A stretch of 14,472 nt of DNA. Origin: Bryobacteraceae bacterium. GTDB lineage: Bacteria; Acidobacteriota; Terriglobia; Bryobacterales; Bryobacteraceae. Under the pieces are notes generated by a model, which saw nothing but the letters and a program-made list of their open reading frames with translations, had not been told where the DNA came from and made no database searches. This document shows, piece after piece, positions 6,932-13,879 of this stretch; position 1 is the stretch's first letter, and the number at the start of each line of letters is the position of its first letter. A program made the position numbers and the translations under genes. Location: NCBI GenBank assembly GCA_019686145.1, contig JADGHK010000018.1, positions 1 to 14,472 of the forward strand. The letters are read 5' to 3'.

Positions 6932-8221
6932 TCAGACCGCGGCCAGTTCTGTCTGGTCTGCCTTCGCCAGCACGTACGGACCTTCCGGTATCACTGCTAC
7001 CCGCGCTCCAGGTCCCAGCCGTCCGAGGAATGCTTCAACGGCTTCTGACGCCGAGGGAAAAGCACGGCCCCAGAGATTGCGGTGGTATTCCTGCGGGAGC
7101 CCGGGCACGTAGTAATAAAGCTCCTTTTCCACGGCTACGAGCGCCAGCTTCTCTAACTGCCACTGGTCTACGGTGACCGGGGCGTGCAGGATCTGTTCCA
7201 GGAATTGCGGCGCCGGCGGGCTCTCCTTCAGCATCGTGCGGAATTCGTTCGCGCCGGGGCCCTCGTCGCACGCCGCTACGAGAAGAATCGCCCCTCCCGG
7301 CCGCACGATGTGCGAGGCTGCTGTAATTCCCTTGATCGCCTGGTAAAACGTCAGATCCAGCGGATAGCCCGCAGCTGTCGTGATGACCCCGTCCACAGGC
7401 TGCTTCAGCCTCTCAAGCAGCGTGCGGGAGACGAACTCGACGCCGCGCCGGTGCGCCGCAACCGGCTCCCCTGCAAACACTCCGGCGATGCGGCGGTCTC
7501 TTGAAAGCGCAGCGTCGACCATAAAGTCGTGCCGGGCCATCGCGGCAATCTCGAGCAGTTCCTCATGCAGCGGATTGTCGTCGATCGAGCCTTCGACGGA
7601 GCGCCGGTCTCGCATGAACTTCGGACTGTGCAGGATCTTGATGGTTTCCTGAGCAGCCAGGCCCGGAGCGATCAACTTGCGCCCGCCGGAAAAACCGAGC
7701 ATCAGGTGGGGTTCGATGAAACCCAGCGTGATGTGCAGGTCGGCTGCTACGAACCGCTCGTCGATGTACACGTCCGTTCCCGAGCGTGTCCTGCCCAGAT
7801 AGCGGTGTTCGGAAAGCTCCCTCGCATTGTGGTTCACAATGCGATACTCAGCCGCGATCTCCTGGCCTACAATTTCCTGAATTTCACTCTCCGTAGCGGG
7901 CCGGTGAAGACCCGTGGCGATCAGGATGGTGACGCCGCTTTTCGGAATGCCCGCCTGATGGAGGCGGCGAAGCAGCGGCGGCAGCACCGTCCGGTTGGGC
8001 GCGGGACGTGTAATGTCGCAGACAGAGATGGCGGCCGTGCGTTTGCCCGCGGCAAATTCCGCAAGCGGGGGACGCCCCGCTGGAGCATCGAGAGCCTGTT
8101 CCACCGCTGCGAGCGGGTCCTCGACCGGGGTGGCCGAGTGTGCTTCGAGCACCTGATACTCGAATCCGCCGGGCAACTCCATAGCCAGGCCCGTCTTCCC
8201 GAACGCCAACTTGATCTGCAT
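6932..8221 (-). CDS. LarA-family nickel-pincer racemase (lactate racemase-like, DUF2088)
   Basis: The 429-residue protein is full length for LarA. LarA uses a nickel-pincer nucleotide cofactor to move a hydride at the alpha carbon of 2-hydroxy acids. Residues known in Lactobacillus plantarum LarA are all found with matching spacing: Asp69/Arg72 in CDITRP, His106 in ATGLHRP, His172 in IEPHLM, Lys182 in SGGRK (covalent cofactor link) and His198 in ILHSP (Ni ligand). The protein should therefore be active. The substrate cannot be read: the family also contains racemases and epimerases for other 2-hydroxy acids. No larB, larC or larE for cofactor synthesis is in the window, so cofactor must be made by genes elsewhere. 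The ATG at 8219-8221 follows a weak AGG element. It is convergent with rnpB and divergent from the small gene and amidohydrolase to its right. Confidence 0.88.
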   Translation of the reverse strand: MQIKLAFGKTGLAMELPGGFEYQVLEAHSATPVEDPLAAVEQALDAPAGRPPLAEFAAGKRTAAISVCDITRPAPNRTVLPPLLRRLHQAGIPKSGVTILIATGLHRPATESEIQEIVGQEIAAEYRIVNHNARELSEHRYLGRTRSGTDVYIDERFVAADLHITLGFIEPHLMLGFSGGRKLIAPGLAAQETIKILHSPKFMRDRRSVEGSIDDNPLHEELLEIAAMARHDFMVDAALSRDRRIAGVFAGEPVAAHRRGVEFVSRTLLERLKQPVDGVITTAAGYPLDLTFYQAIKGITAASHIVRPGGAILLVAACDEGPGANEFRTMLKESPPAPQFLEQILHAPVTVDQWQLEKLALVAVEKELYYYVPGLPQEYHRNLWGRAFPSASEAVEAFLGRLGPGARVAVIPEGPYVLAKADQTELAAV

Positions 8222-8335
8222 ATGCTCAAACCTATCACAGCCGGGTCTGATACGAAGCGCTTGGCCGAGCCACTAAGCGGATAGCGGGTGCTGGCAAAAG
8301 AATTGCTAGTCGATAAGACAAGGGGCGAAGGTTCC

Positions 8336-8437
8336 ATGATGTTAGTCTCGGCAGTCATCGCGCTTTTGCTAATCGTGGGGCTCTTTTTCTCGGCAGTCTC
8401 TTCCGGGCCGAAGACCAACGGAACGTCCCATGATTGA
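8336..8437 (+). CDS. Putative single-pass membrane microprotein (33 aa)
   Basis: A short reading frame starts at ATG 8336 (or the adjacent ATG 8339) and encodes MMLVSAVIALLLIVGLFFSA, then a short hydrophilic tail ending NGTSHD. The hydrophobic stretch of about 20 residues is right for one membrane helix. GAAGG at 8327-8331 is 7 bases before the second ATG and AAGGGG at 8320-8325 is 10 bases before the first. It lies between two divergent genes and ends 42 bases before the likely start of the amidohydrolase, on the same strand. No family is recognised. A chance reading frame of this length is possible, so confidence is moderate. Confidence 0.4.
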   Translation: MMLVSAVIALLLIVGLFFSAVSSGPKTNGTSHD

Positions 8438-8479
8438 CACAGTGTGAGCACAAGAATTCAACAGCGTATCGCCGGTACA

Positions 8480-10069
8480 ATGGCGTCCATGCGGGCCATC
8501 CTGCTTGGGCTGCTCCTTCCGTTTCCTTGCCTGCTCTGGGCGCAGGCTCGCTTTGACGTCGTCATCACCGGCGGCCGGATCCTCGATGGTTCCGGGAATC
8601 CGTGGTTTTATGCGGATGTCGGAATTAAGGGAGACACGATTGCCGCCATCGGCAATCTGAGGGACGCCCCCGCTAAAGTAAAACTCAACGCCGAAGGCGC
8701 CGTGGTCGCTCCCGGCTTCATCGACATTCACAACCATGGCATCGGCGGCATTTTCAAGAACCCGCATGCCGAAAACCTGATCCGGCAAGGCGTGACGACG
8801 GTCATCGAGGGCAACGACGGCAGCTCGCCGTTGCCGCTGGCGCCTTTCCTGTCCAAGTTATCCGACGCACAGATCGCCGTGAATTTTGGTCTCTTCGTCG
8901 GCCACGGTACGCTCCGGCGGACTGTCATTGGGATGGAAAACAGGAGGGCCACGGAGGAGGAAATTCGCAAAATGAAAGAGCTGGCCCGTCAGGCGATGCT
9001 TGACGGCGCCTTCGGTCTCTCCACCGGGCTTTTCTATGTGCCGGGTAACTACGCCCCGACGGAAGAGGTGATAGAGATCGCAAAGGTTGTGGGACAACAC
9101 GGCGGAATGCACATTTCCCACATGCGGGATGAGGCGGCGGACATCGTGAACAGCGTTCGGGAGACGATCCGGATCGGCGAAGAGGGCGGACTGCCGACAC
9201 AGGTGAGTCACCACAAGGTCATTGGCGCGAAGAACTGGGGGCTAAGCTCGGAAACAATCCGGCTGGTCGCGGAGGCGCGTGCGCGCGGTGTCGATGTCAC
9301 AATCGACCAGTATCCTTACACGGCGTCCAGCACCGGCACGGGCGCGCTATTCCCTCAATGGTCGATGGCCGGCGGTCAGAAGGCGCTGCTTGAACGCCTC
9401 GATGCTCCGGAGCAGCGAGCTCGAATCCGCCAGGCGATCATCACGAACATCCTCGAGAACCGGGGCGGCGGAGATCCCAAAAACATCTTCCTCGCATCCT
9501 GTAAGGAGCCGGGCTTGACGGGTAAGAATCTGGCCCAGATTGCGGTGGAGCGCAAGCTCGAGCCAACGGCTGAGAATGCCGCTGACATCGCGATTGAGAT
9601 TCAGAAAAAGGGAGGCTGTTCCGCGGTCTACCACGCCATTTCGGAAGACGACATCGCCCGCATCATGGCCTATCCGTTCACGATGGTCGCTTCCGACGGC
9701 GGCATCCCGACGTTCGGGGAAGACGTTCCTCACCCGCGCAGCTACGGCGCTTTCGCGCGCGTGCTCGGGAGGTACGTGCGGGAGAAAAAGGTGCTGACGC
9801 TCGAAGATGCCGTGCGCCGCATGTCGAGCCTGCCTGCCCAGCGGCTGAAGCTGTTTGATCGAGGTCTCCTCCGTCCCGGAATGAAAGCCGACATCGTGGT
9901 CTTTGATCCTGAGAAGATCGTGGACAAAGCCGAGTTCCTCCATCCGCACCAGTATGCGGAGGGAGTGAGACACGTGCTTGTGAATGGACAGGTGGTCCTG
10001 CAGGATGCCAGGATGACGAAGGCGCTCCCGGGACGCGTGTTATACGGTCCGGGAAGGCAGGGGAGATAG
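8480..10069 (+). CDS. Exported D-aminoacylase / N-acyl-D-amino-acid deacylase family amidohydrolase
   Basis: The protein has 529 residues from ATG 8480; ATG 8489 and GTG 8444 are in-frame alternatives, and none has a good Shine-Dalgarno. A signal peptide (RAILLGLLLPFPCLLWAQA) precedes the amidohydrolase domain, so the enzyme probably acts in the periplasm. The family hydrolyses N-acyl-D-amino acids to D-amino acid plus fatty or acetic acid. Metal-site motifs are visible: FIDIHNH (His84, His86), HISHMRDE (His214), VSHHK (His244) and VASDGG (catalytic Asp406). The His-to-His spacing of 30 between the third and fourth motifs equals that of the Alcaligenes enzyme. The bridging Cys of the GNCG motif is replaced by Asp113 (EGNDGSS), 29 residues after His84 as in the classical enzyme, so it is probably a sub-family with different metal content or substrate. 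The C-terminus (GMKADIVVFDPE) is the usual small beta domain. A strong terminator follows. Confidence 0.85.
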   Translation: MASMRAILLGLLLPFPCLLWAQARFDVVITGGRILDGSGNPWFYADVGIKGDTIAAIGNLRDAPAKVKLNAEGAVVAPGFIDIHNHGIGGIFKNPHAENLIRQGVTTVIEGNDGSSPLPLAPFLSKLSDAQIAVNFGLFVGHGTLRRTVIGMENRRATEEEIRKMKELARQAMLDGAFGLSTGLFYVPGNYAPTEEVIEIAKVVGQHGGMHISHMRDEAADIVNSVRETIRIGEEGGLPTQVSHHKVIGAKNWGLSSETIRLVAEARARGVDVTIDQYPYTASSTGTGALFPQWSMAGGQKALLERLDAPEQRARIRQAIITNILENRGGGDPKNIFLASCKEPGLTGKNLAQIAVERKLEPTAENAADIAIEIQKKGGCSAVYHAISEDDIARIMAYPFTMVASDGGIPTFGEDVPHPRSYGAFARVLGRYVREKKVLTLEDAVRRMSSLPAQRLKLFDRGLLRPGMKADIVVFDPEKIVDKAEFLHPHQYAEGVRHVLVNGQVVLQDARMTKALPGRVLYGPGRQGR

Positions 10070-10083
10070 GCAGGAGACACAAA

Positions 10084-10105
10084 CGGCGAGGCCGATGCCT
10101 CGCCG
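10084..10105 (-). terminator. Intrinsic terminator of frr, probably bidirectional
   Basis: A perfect 9-base stem (CGGCGAGGC at 10084-10092, GCCTCGCCG at 10097-10105) with a CGAT loop lies between the convergent amidohydrolase and frr stop codons. On the minus strand it is followed by TTTGTGT, a usable U tract; on the plus strand by CTTGG, which is weaker. Confidence 0.7.
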
Positions 10106-10130
10106 CTTGGAAAACGATCAATTCCCGGTG

Positions 10131-10745
10131 CTACTTCAGCTCGAGAATCTCTTTCTCTTTTGACTTGACCGCCTGATCCAGCCTGGCGATGTAAGAGTCG
10201 GTCAGCTTCTGAACCTCATCGTGGCCGCGGCGGTCTTCGTCTTCGCTGATCAGCTTCTCCTTCAGAAGTTTCTTGATGGAATCATTGGCGTCGCGCCGGA
10301 TGTTTCGAAGGGCCACGCGATGCTCCTCAGCGATGCCGTGGAGCTTCTTGACCAGGTCCTTGCGCCGTTCCTCTGTCAGCGGCGGGATAGGAATCCGGAT
10401 AATCTTGCCATCGTTGCTCGGATTCAGGCCGAGGTCCGAAGTGCGAATCGCCTTTTCAATTGCGCCGATCATGGACACGTCGTACGGCTGCACGGTCAGC
10501 AGCGACGGCTCCGGCACATGTAGCGTTCCCAGGTGATTGATTGGTGACGGTGTGCCGTAATAATCGACCCGGATACTATCCAGCAAATTCACCGACGCAC
10601 GGCCGGTCCGTATGTGTGACATTTCGTGCTGAAGATCGCCCAGTACCTTCTCCATCCGCGTCCTGGCGTGCGCTTCCACATCCTTTATGGTTTGGAAGTT
10701 GCCTGTGCCGGTTGTGCTTGGTTGTCCTGGTTTCATAGCTTTCAC
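10131..10745 (-). CDS. frr: Ribosome recycling factor
   Basis: With EF-G, this factor splits the post-termination ribosome. The family is recognised from HIRTGRAS, DYYGTPSPINHLGTL, IRIPIPPLTEERRKDLVKKL, ALRNIRRDAND and EDEDRRGHDEVQKLTD. The protein has 204 residues against about 185 usually; the extra part is an N-terminal extension of about 18 residues rich in Thr, Gly and Pro (MKPGQPSTTGTG). The start is taken as GTG 10743-10745, because GGAGG (10752-10756) lies 6 bases upstream; ATG 10734-10736 lies 15 bases from it. It is the last gene of the translation cluster, 56 bases after pyrH, the usual pyrH-frr order. Confidence 0.95.
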   Translation of the reverse strand: MKAMKPGQPSTTGTGNFQTIKDVEAHARTRMEKVLGDLQHEMSHIRTGRASVNLLDSIRVDYYGTPSPINHLGTLHVPEPSLLTVQPYDVSMIGAIEKAIRTSDLGLNPSNDGKIIRIPIPPLTEERRKDLVKKLHGIAEEHRVALRNIRRDANDSIKKLLKEKLISEDEDRRGHDEVQKLTDSYIARLDQAVKSKEKEILELK

Positions 10746-10801
10746 TCACTCCCTCCGCGAAGGCGGCCTCCTGCACCCCAGGCTCACCCAGCGGGTGGCA
10801 T

Positions 10802-11518
10802 CTAATGGATAAGAGTTCCCACCGGTTCTCCCATCGCCATTCGCATTATATTGCCGTAGCGATTGAGATTGAAAACGATGATCGGCAGTTGATTATCGCG
10901 GCACATCGCCACAGCCGACGCATCCATCACGCCGAGAGCATTGGCAAGCACATCCTGGAAGGAGATCTCGGGGTACAAAACGGCGTCCGGATACTTCAGC
11001 GGGTCTTTGTCATACACTCCATCCACGCGGGTTGCTTTCGCAACCACCTCCGCATGAATCTCAAGCGCGCGCAAAGTAGCTGCGGTGTCCGTGGAGAAGT
11101 AAGGATTGGACGTGCCGGCGGCGAAAATCACGACTCTGCCTTTCTCAAGATGGCGAATCGCCCGGCGGCGGATGTAGGGCTCCGCTACCTGGTGCATCTG
11201 AATCGCCGTCATGACCCGTGTAGGAATGCCTTCCTTCTCCAAGGCATCCTGCAACGCGAGGGCATTGATGACTGTGGCCAGCATTCCCATGTGGTCGCCG
11301 GTGACGCGATCCATGTTGCGGGCAGCCGCGGCAACTCCCCGAAAGAAGTTTCCTCCGCCGACAACAAGCCCGATCTGGACTCCCGTGCGGGCAACTTCCG
11401 CAATCTCCTTGGCGAGCGCCGTGACACGTTCCGGGTCGATTCCAAAACTTCCCTGGCCGGCCATCACCTCGCCGCTCAGTTTAAGCAGGATACGCTTGTA
11501 TTTCGGCATCGGTTCCAT
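10802..11518 (-). CDS. pyrH: UMP kinase
   Basis: This hexameric amino-acid-kinase-fold enzyme phosphorylates UMP to UDP. Motifs: YKRILLKLSGE (phosphate loop), VVGGGNFFRG, DHMGMLATVINALALQDALE and TSNPYFSTDTAATLRA (UMP site), and DGVYDKDP. From ATG 11516-11518 it has 238 residues, close to the 241 of E. coli. ATG 11507-11509 (MPKYKR) is an alternative, and ATG 11558-11560 would add 14 residues unlike the family. No Shine-Dalgarno precedes the chosen ATG; instead a strong hairpin with a T-rich tail ends 8 bases before it, so translation start is unusual. It sits between tsf and frr, the normal order. Confidence 0.93.
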   Translation of the reverse strand: MEPMPKYKRILLKLSGEVMAGQGSFGIDPERVTALAKEIAEVARTGVQIGLVVGGGNFFRGVAAAARNMDRVTGDHMGMLATVINALALQDALEKEGIPTRVMTAIQMHQVAEPYIRRRAIRHLEKGRVVIFAAGTSNPYFSTDTAATLRALEIHAEVVAKATRVDGVYDKDPLKYPDAVLYPEISFQDVLANALGVMDASAVAMCRDNQLPIIVFNLNRYGNIMRMAMGEPVGTLIH

Positions 11519-11526
11519 AAGAAATA

Positions 11527-11569
11527 AAGCCGCGAAGGGCCGCGAAACTCGCCGGGCCATTCGCGGCTT
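11527..11569 (-). terminator. tsf terminator or pyrH attenuator hairpin
   Basis: A perfect 10-base inverted repeat (AAGCCGCGAA at 11527-11536, TTCGCGGCTT at 11560-11569) encloses further pairing: GGCC with GGCC and GCGA with TCGC around a GTT loop. On the minus strand it is followed by TATTTCTT, then the pyrH ATG. This has the form of an intrinsic terminator after tsf. A second GCCGCGAA copy (11539-11546) can compete for the same partner strand, allowing an alternative fold. Confidence 0.65.
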
Positions 11570-11592
11570 GAACTCCGCTCAAACGATCTGAA

Positions 11593-12222
11593 CTACTCGG
11601 CGGGTTGCTCGGTTTCAGCAGGAGCCGTATCGCCAACCTTCATCCGGCAAAAACGGGTCACGGTAATGTTTTCGCCAATGGTAGCGATCTTATTCGTGAT
11701 CAACTGTCCGATCGTTACACTGTTGTCCTTGATAAAGGGCTGCTCGTAGAGGCAGACCTCTTCATAGAACTTGTTCATGCGCCCTTCGACGATCTTGTCG
11801 ATCATCTTCTCCGGCTTGCCTTCAGCAAGGGCGCGGGCACGCTGAATTTCCTTCTCCTTCTCGATCGCCTCCGGCGTAACATCCTCTTTGCGGATGAATT
11901 GAGGATCCGCCGCGGCAATCTGCATCGCGATGTCGTGCACCAGGGTCTGAAACTCTTCCGTGCGCGCAACGAAGTCCGATTCGCAGTTGACCTCTACCAG
12001 GACGCCGAGCTGGGATCCGGGGTGGATGTAGGAGGCGATGATGCCCTGCCTGGTGGTCCGGCCCGACTTCTTCGCTGCCGTGGCCGCGCCGCGCTTTCGC
12101 AGAATCGACACTGCCTCTTCCAGGCTGCCGTTTGCTTCCACCAGGGCTTTCTTACAATCCATCATGCCCGCGCCAGTCATCTCGCGGAGCTGCTTCACCA
12201 TTTGCGCGGTAATTTCCGCCAT
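11593..12222 (-). CDS. tsf: Elongation factor Ts
   Basis: EF-Ts is the nucleotide exchange factor for EF-Tu. The N-terminal UBA-like domain (VKQLREMTGAGMMDCKKALV) and the core signature (LVEVNCESDFVARTEEF) are clear, as is EQPFIKDNSVTI near the end. At 209 residues it is the short form found in many bacteria (E. coli has 283), with a single core dimerisation domain. The ATG at 12220-12222 follows AGGAAGGAT a few bases upstream. It lies downstream of rpsB as almost always, but with a 162-base gap that contains two strong hairpins. The last residues (APAETEQPAE) form an acidic tail. Confidence 0.96.
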   Translation of the reverse strand: MAEITAQMVKQLREMTGAGMMDCKKALVEANGSLEEAVSILRKRGAATAAKKSGRTTRQGIIASYIHPGSQLGVLVEVNCESDFVARTEEFQTLVHDIAMQIAAADPQFIRKEDVTPEAIEKEKEIQRARALAEGKPEKMIDKIVEGRMNKFYEEVCLYEQPFIKDNSVTIGQLITNKIATIGENITVTRFCRMKVGDTAPAETEQPAE

Positions 12223-12320
12223 AGATCCTTCCTACGCACCAGTAAAATCTCTTGAATTACACACGAACGCCGTCCAGGCAAAGGTACCGTGACAGCGCAT
12301 TACGACTGATTCCGTCGCAA

Positions 12321-12372
12321 CCCGGACGTTGCCGATCGGCTGCGTCCGGGACAGCCTGAGCCAGGCTGTCCC
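12321..12372 (-). promoter_or_regulatory. Two overlapping hairpins in the rpsB-tsf gap
   Basis: GGGACAGCCTG (12348-12358) and CAGGCTGTCCC (12362-12372) make a perfect 11-base stem with a 3-base loop, 12 bases past the rpsB stop. CCCGGACG (12321-12328) and CGTCCGGG (12343-12350) make an 8-base stem whose loop contains the palindrome GCCGATCGGC. The two stems share bases 12348-12350. Neither has a T tract on the minus strand, so RNA processing, stability or partial Rho-type termination is more likely than intrinsic termination. Confidence 0.55.
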
Positions 12373-12384
12373 AGGGAAGTGAAG

Positions 12385-13296
12385 TTACTGATTCTCTCCC
12401 ACGCCCGGAGCCACTTCCGGAGCTTCCGATGTCGCGTTCTTGCGCGGCAGAGACACGGACGGGAGATCCTCGTCGCTGAGGCTCTCTTCCATCAACTGCT
12501 GCGCGTATTGCGGATCCACGTATTGCGTGTATTCCGGGATGTCTTCCAACGTAGCGGGAACTTCCTCAGCTTCGGGCTCTTCGAGTTTCTCCGCCAGGAA
12601 TTCCTGTTCGGTCGCCAGAGCGCGGCCTTCGATCACCGCATCCGCAATCTTGGTGGTGAACAGGCGGATGGCGCGAAGGGCGTCGTCATTGCCCGGAATC
12701 ACCCAGTCGACCTCGTCCGGGTCGCAGTTGGTATCCACGACCGCCACCACGGGGATACCGAGCTTCCGTGCTTCCCTGACTGCGATCGCTTCTTTGTTCG
12801 AATCCACTACGAACAGGAGGTCCGGCAAACTCGTCATCTCGCGGATGCCCGCCAGGTTCTGCTGCAGATGCCTCCGCTCACGCTCAAGACGTCCGACCTC
12901 TTTCTTTGCGCGGCCCTCCCAGAGGCCGTCCGCAGCCATGGCGTCGAGCTCTTTCAAGCGCTTAATCGAGCGTTGAACTGTAACAAAATTCGTGAGCAGG
13001 CCGCCCAGCCAACGCTGGTTGACGTAGTACATGGAGCAACGAGTTGCCTCCTCGGCAATCGCGTCCTGGGCTTGCCGCTTGGTGCCCACAAAGAGGACAG
13101 TCTTTCCCTGCGCGGCCATCTCGGCGACGAACCGCATCGCATCCTTAAAGAGCTTCAGGGTCTTCTGAAGGTCGATGATGTAGATACCATTGCGTTCGCC
13201 AAAGATATACTCCTTCATCTTTGGATTCCAGCGCTTGGTCTGGTGCCCGAAGTGAACGCCGGCTTCGAGCAGTTCTTTCATTGAAATGGACGGCAA
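12385..13296 (-). CDS. rpsB: 30S ribosomal protein S2 with acidic C-terminal extension
   Basis: S2 is recognised from SMKELLEAGVHFGHQTKRWN, KMKEYIFGERNGIYIIDLQK, VGTKRQAQDAI, QRWLGGLLTNF and PVVAVVDTNCDPDEVDWVIP. The start is TTG 13294-13296: AGGAGG (13301-13306) is 4 bases upstream and the resulting MPSISMKELLEAGVHFGHQ aligns end to end with the E. coli N-terminus. The internal ATG 13279-13281 would remove the conserved first residues. The protein has 303 residues against 241 in E. coli; the surplus is a Glu- and Pro-rich tail from about residue 225 on (EKLEEPEAEEVPATLEDIPE). A leader of about 120 bases with hairpins lies upstream, after the rpsI terminator, so a separate promoter is likely. 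Confidence 0.96.
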   Translation of the reverse strand: MPSISMKELLEAGVHFGHQTKRWNPKMKEYIFGERNGIYIIDLQKTLKLFKDAMRFVAEMAAQGKTVLFVGTKRQAQDAIAEEATRCSMYYVNQRWLGGLLTNFVTVQRSIKRLKELDAMAADGLWEGRAKKEVGRLERERRHLQQNLAGIREMTSLPDLLFVVDSNKEAIAVREARKLGIPVVAVVDTNCDPDEVDWVIPGNDDALRAIRLFTTKIADAVIEGRALATEQEFLAEKLEEPEAEEVPATLEDIPEYTQYVDPQYAQQLMEESLSDEDLPSVSLPRKNATSEAPEVAPGVGENQ

Positions 13297-13317
13297 AATA
13301 CCTCCTGAATGGCTATT

Positions 13318-13403
13318 GAGGAATCAGATCCTCGGACCAGGATAAGGTCTCGCCTTCACGCCCTTCACACGGCCCAAAGCGATATTTGTGTGTGGAGTGA
13401 AGG
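13318..13403 (-). promoter_or_regulatory. Structured leader region upstream of rpsB
   Basis: GAGGA/TCCTC (13318-13322, 13329-13333) forms a small hairpin 12 bases upstream of the rpsB ribosome binding site. GTGAAGG (13397-13403) can pair with either of two CCTTCAC copies (13353-13359, 13362-13368). Ribosomal protein leaders that bind S2 are known in other bacteria; whether this is one is inference. No convincing promoter pair was found. Confidence 0.3.
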
Positions 13404-13431
13404 TGACCCAAAACAACGGCAGGAGCAAAAG

Positions 13432-13453
13432 GCGGGGAAGGGGAATTCCCCGC
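13432..13453 (-). terminator. Probable rpsI terminator
   Basis: GCGGGGAA (13432-13439) and TTCCCCGC (13446-13453) form a perfect 8-base stem with a 6-base loop, 11 bases past the rpsI stop codon. On the minus strand the stem is followed by CTTTTGCT, a short U tract. A nested palindrome, GGGGAATTCCCC (13440-13451), allows an alternative shorter hairpin. Confidence 0.55.
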
Positions 13454-13464
13454 ACCTACGCACA

Positions 13465-13863
13465 TTACCGCTTAGAGAACTGGAACCGCTTCCGAGCGCC
13501 CTTCTGGCCGTACTTCTTCCGTTCATGGGCGCGCGGATCGCGAGTCAAAAAGCCTAGTTCCTTCAGCTTGCCGCGCAGCTCGGAGTTGAACTCAACCAGC
13601 GCGCGCGCAACGCCCAGACGAGCCGCGCCAGCCTGACCGCTAACGCCGCCTCCGTCTGCAAGAATCAAAGCGTCGAACCGGTCAGCCGTTTCCGTGGCCA
13701 GCAAAGGCTGGCGCACGATCGCTCTCGCTGACTCAGTGGTGAAATATTGTTCGAAGGGACGGCCGTTGACCGTAATCTCTCCCTTGCCTGGCCGCAGGAA
13801 CACACGCGCCACCGCGCTCTTCCTTCGGCCCGTTCCTATATGCTGTACCAGGGTTGTCGCCAC
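13465..13863 (-). CDS. rpsI: 30S ribosomal protein S9
   Basis: The 132-residue protein has the standard S9 length and motifs: GTGRRKSAVARVFLRPGKG, ITVNGRPFEQYF, DRFDALILADGGGVSGQAGA and the C-terminal DPRAHERKKYGQKGARKRFQ with the terminal FSKR that reaches the P-site tRNA. The start is GTG 13861-13863, preceded by GAGAGGAAG about 5 bases upstream. It lies 16 bases after rplM, the universal L13-S9 pair, and is surely co-transcribed with it. Confidence 0.97.
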   Translation of the reverse strand: MATTLVQHIGTGRRKSAVARVFLRPGKGEITVNGRPFEQYFTTESARAIVRQPLLATETADRFDALILADGGGVSGQAGAARLGVARALVEFNSELRGKLKELGFLTRDPRAHERKKYGQKGARKRFQFSKR

Positions 13864-13879
13864 TACGCTTCCTCTCGAT

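Noticed and set aside
6933..6960. CAGACC/GGTCTG inverted repeat just past rnpB as its terminator
   Set aside because: The stem is only 6 bases with a 16-base loop, has no T run after it, and lies in the coding region of the racemase gene.
6868..7176. Open frames crossing the rnpB 3' end
   Set aside because: They overlap the conserved RNase P RNA and the racemase gene and resemble no protein.
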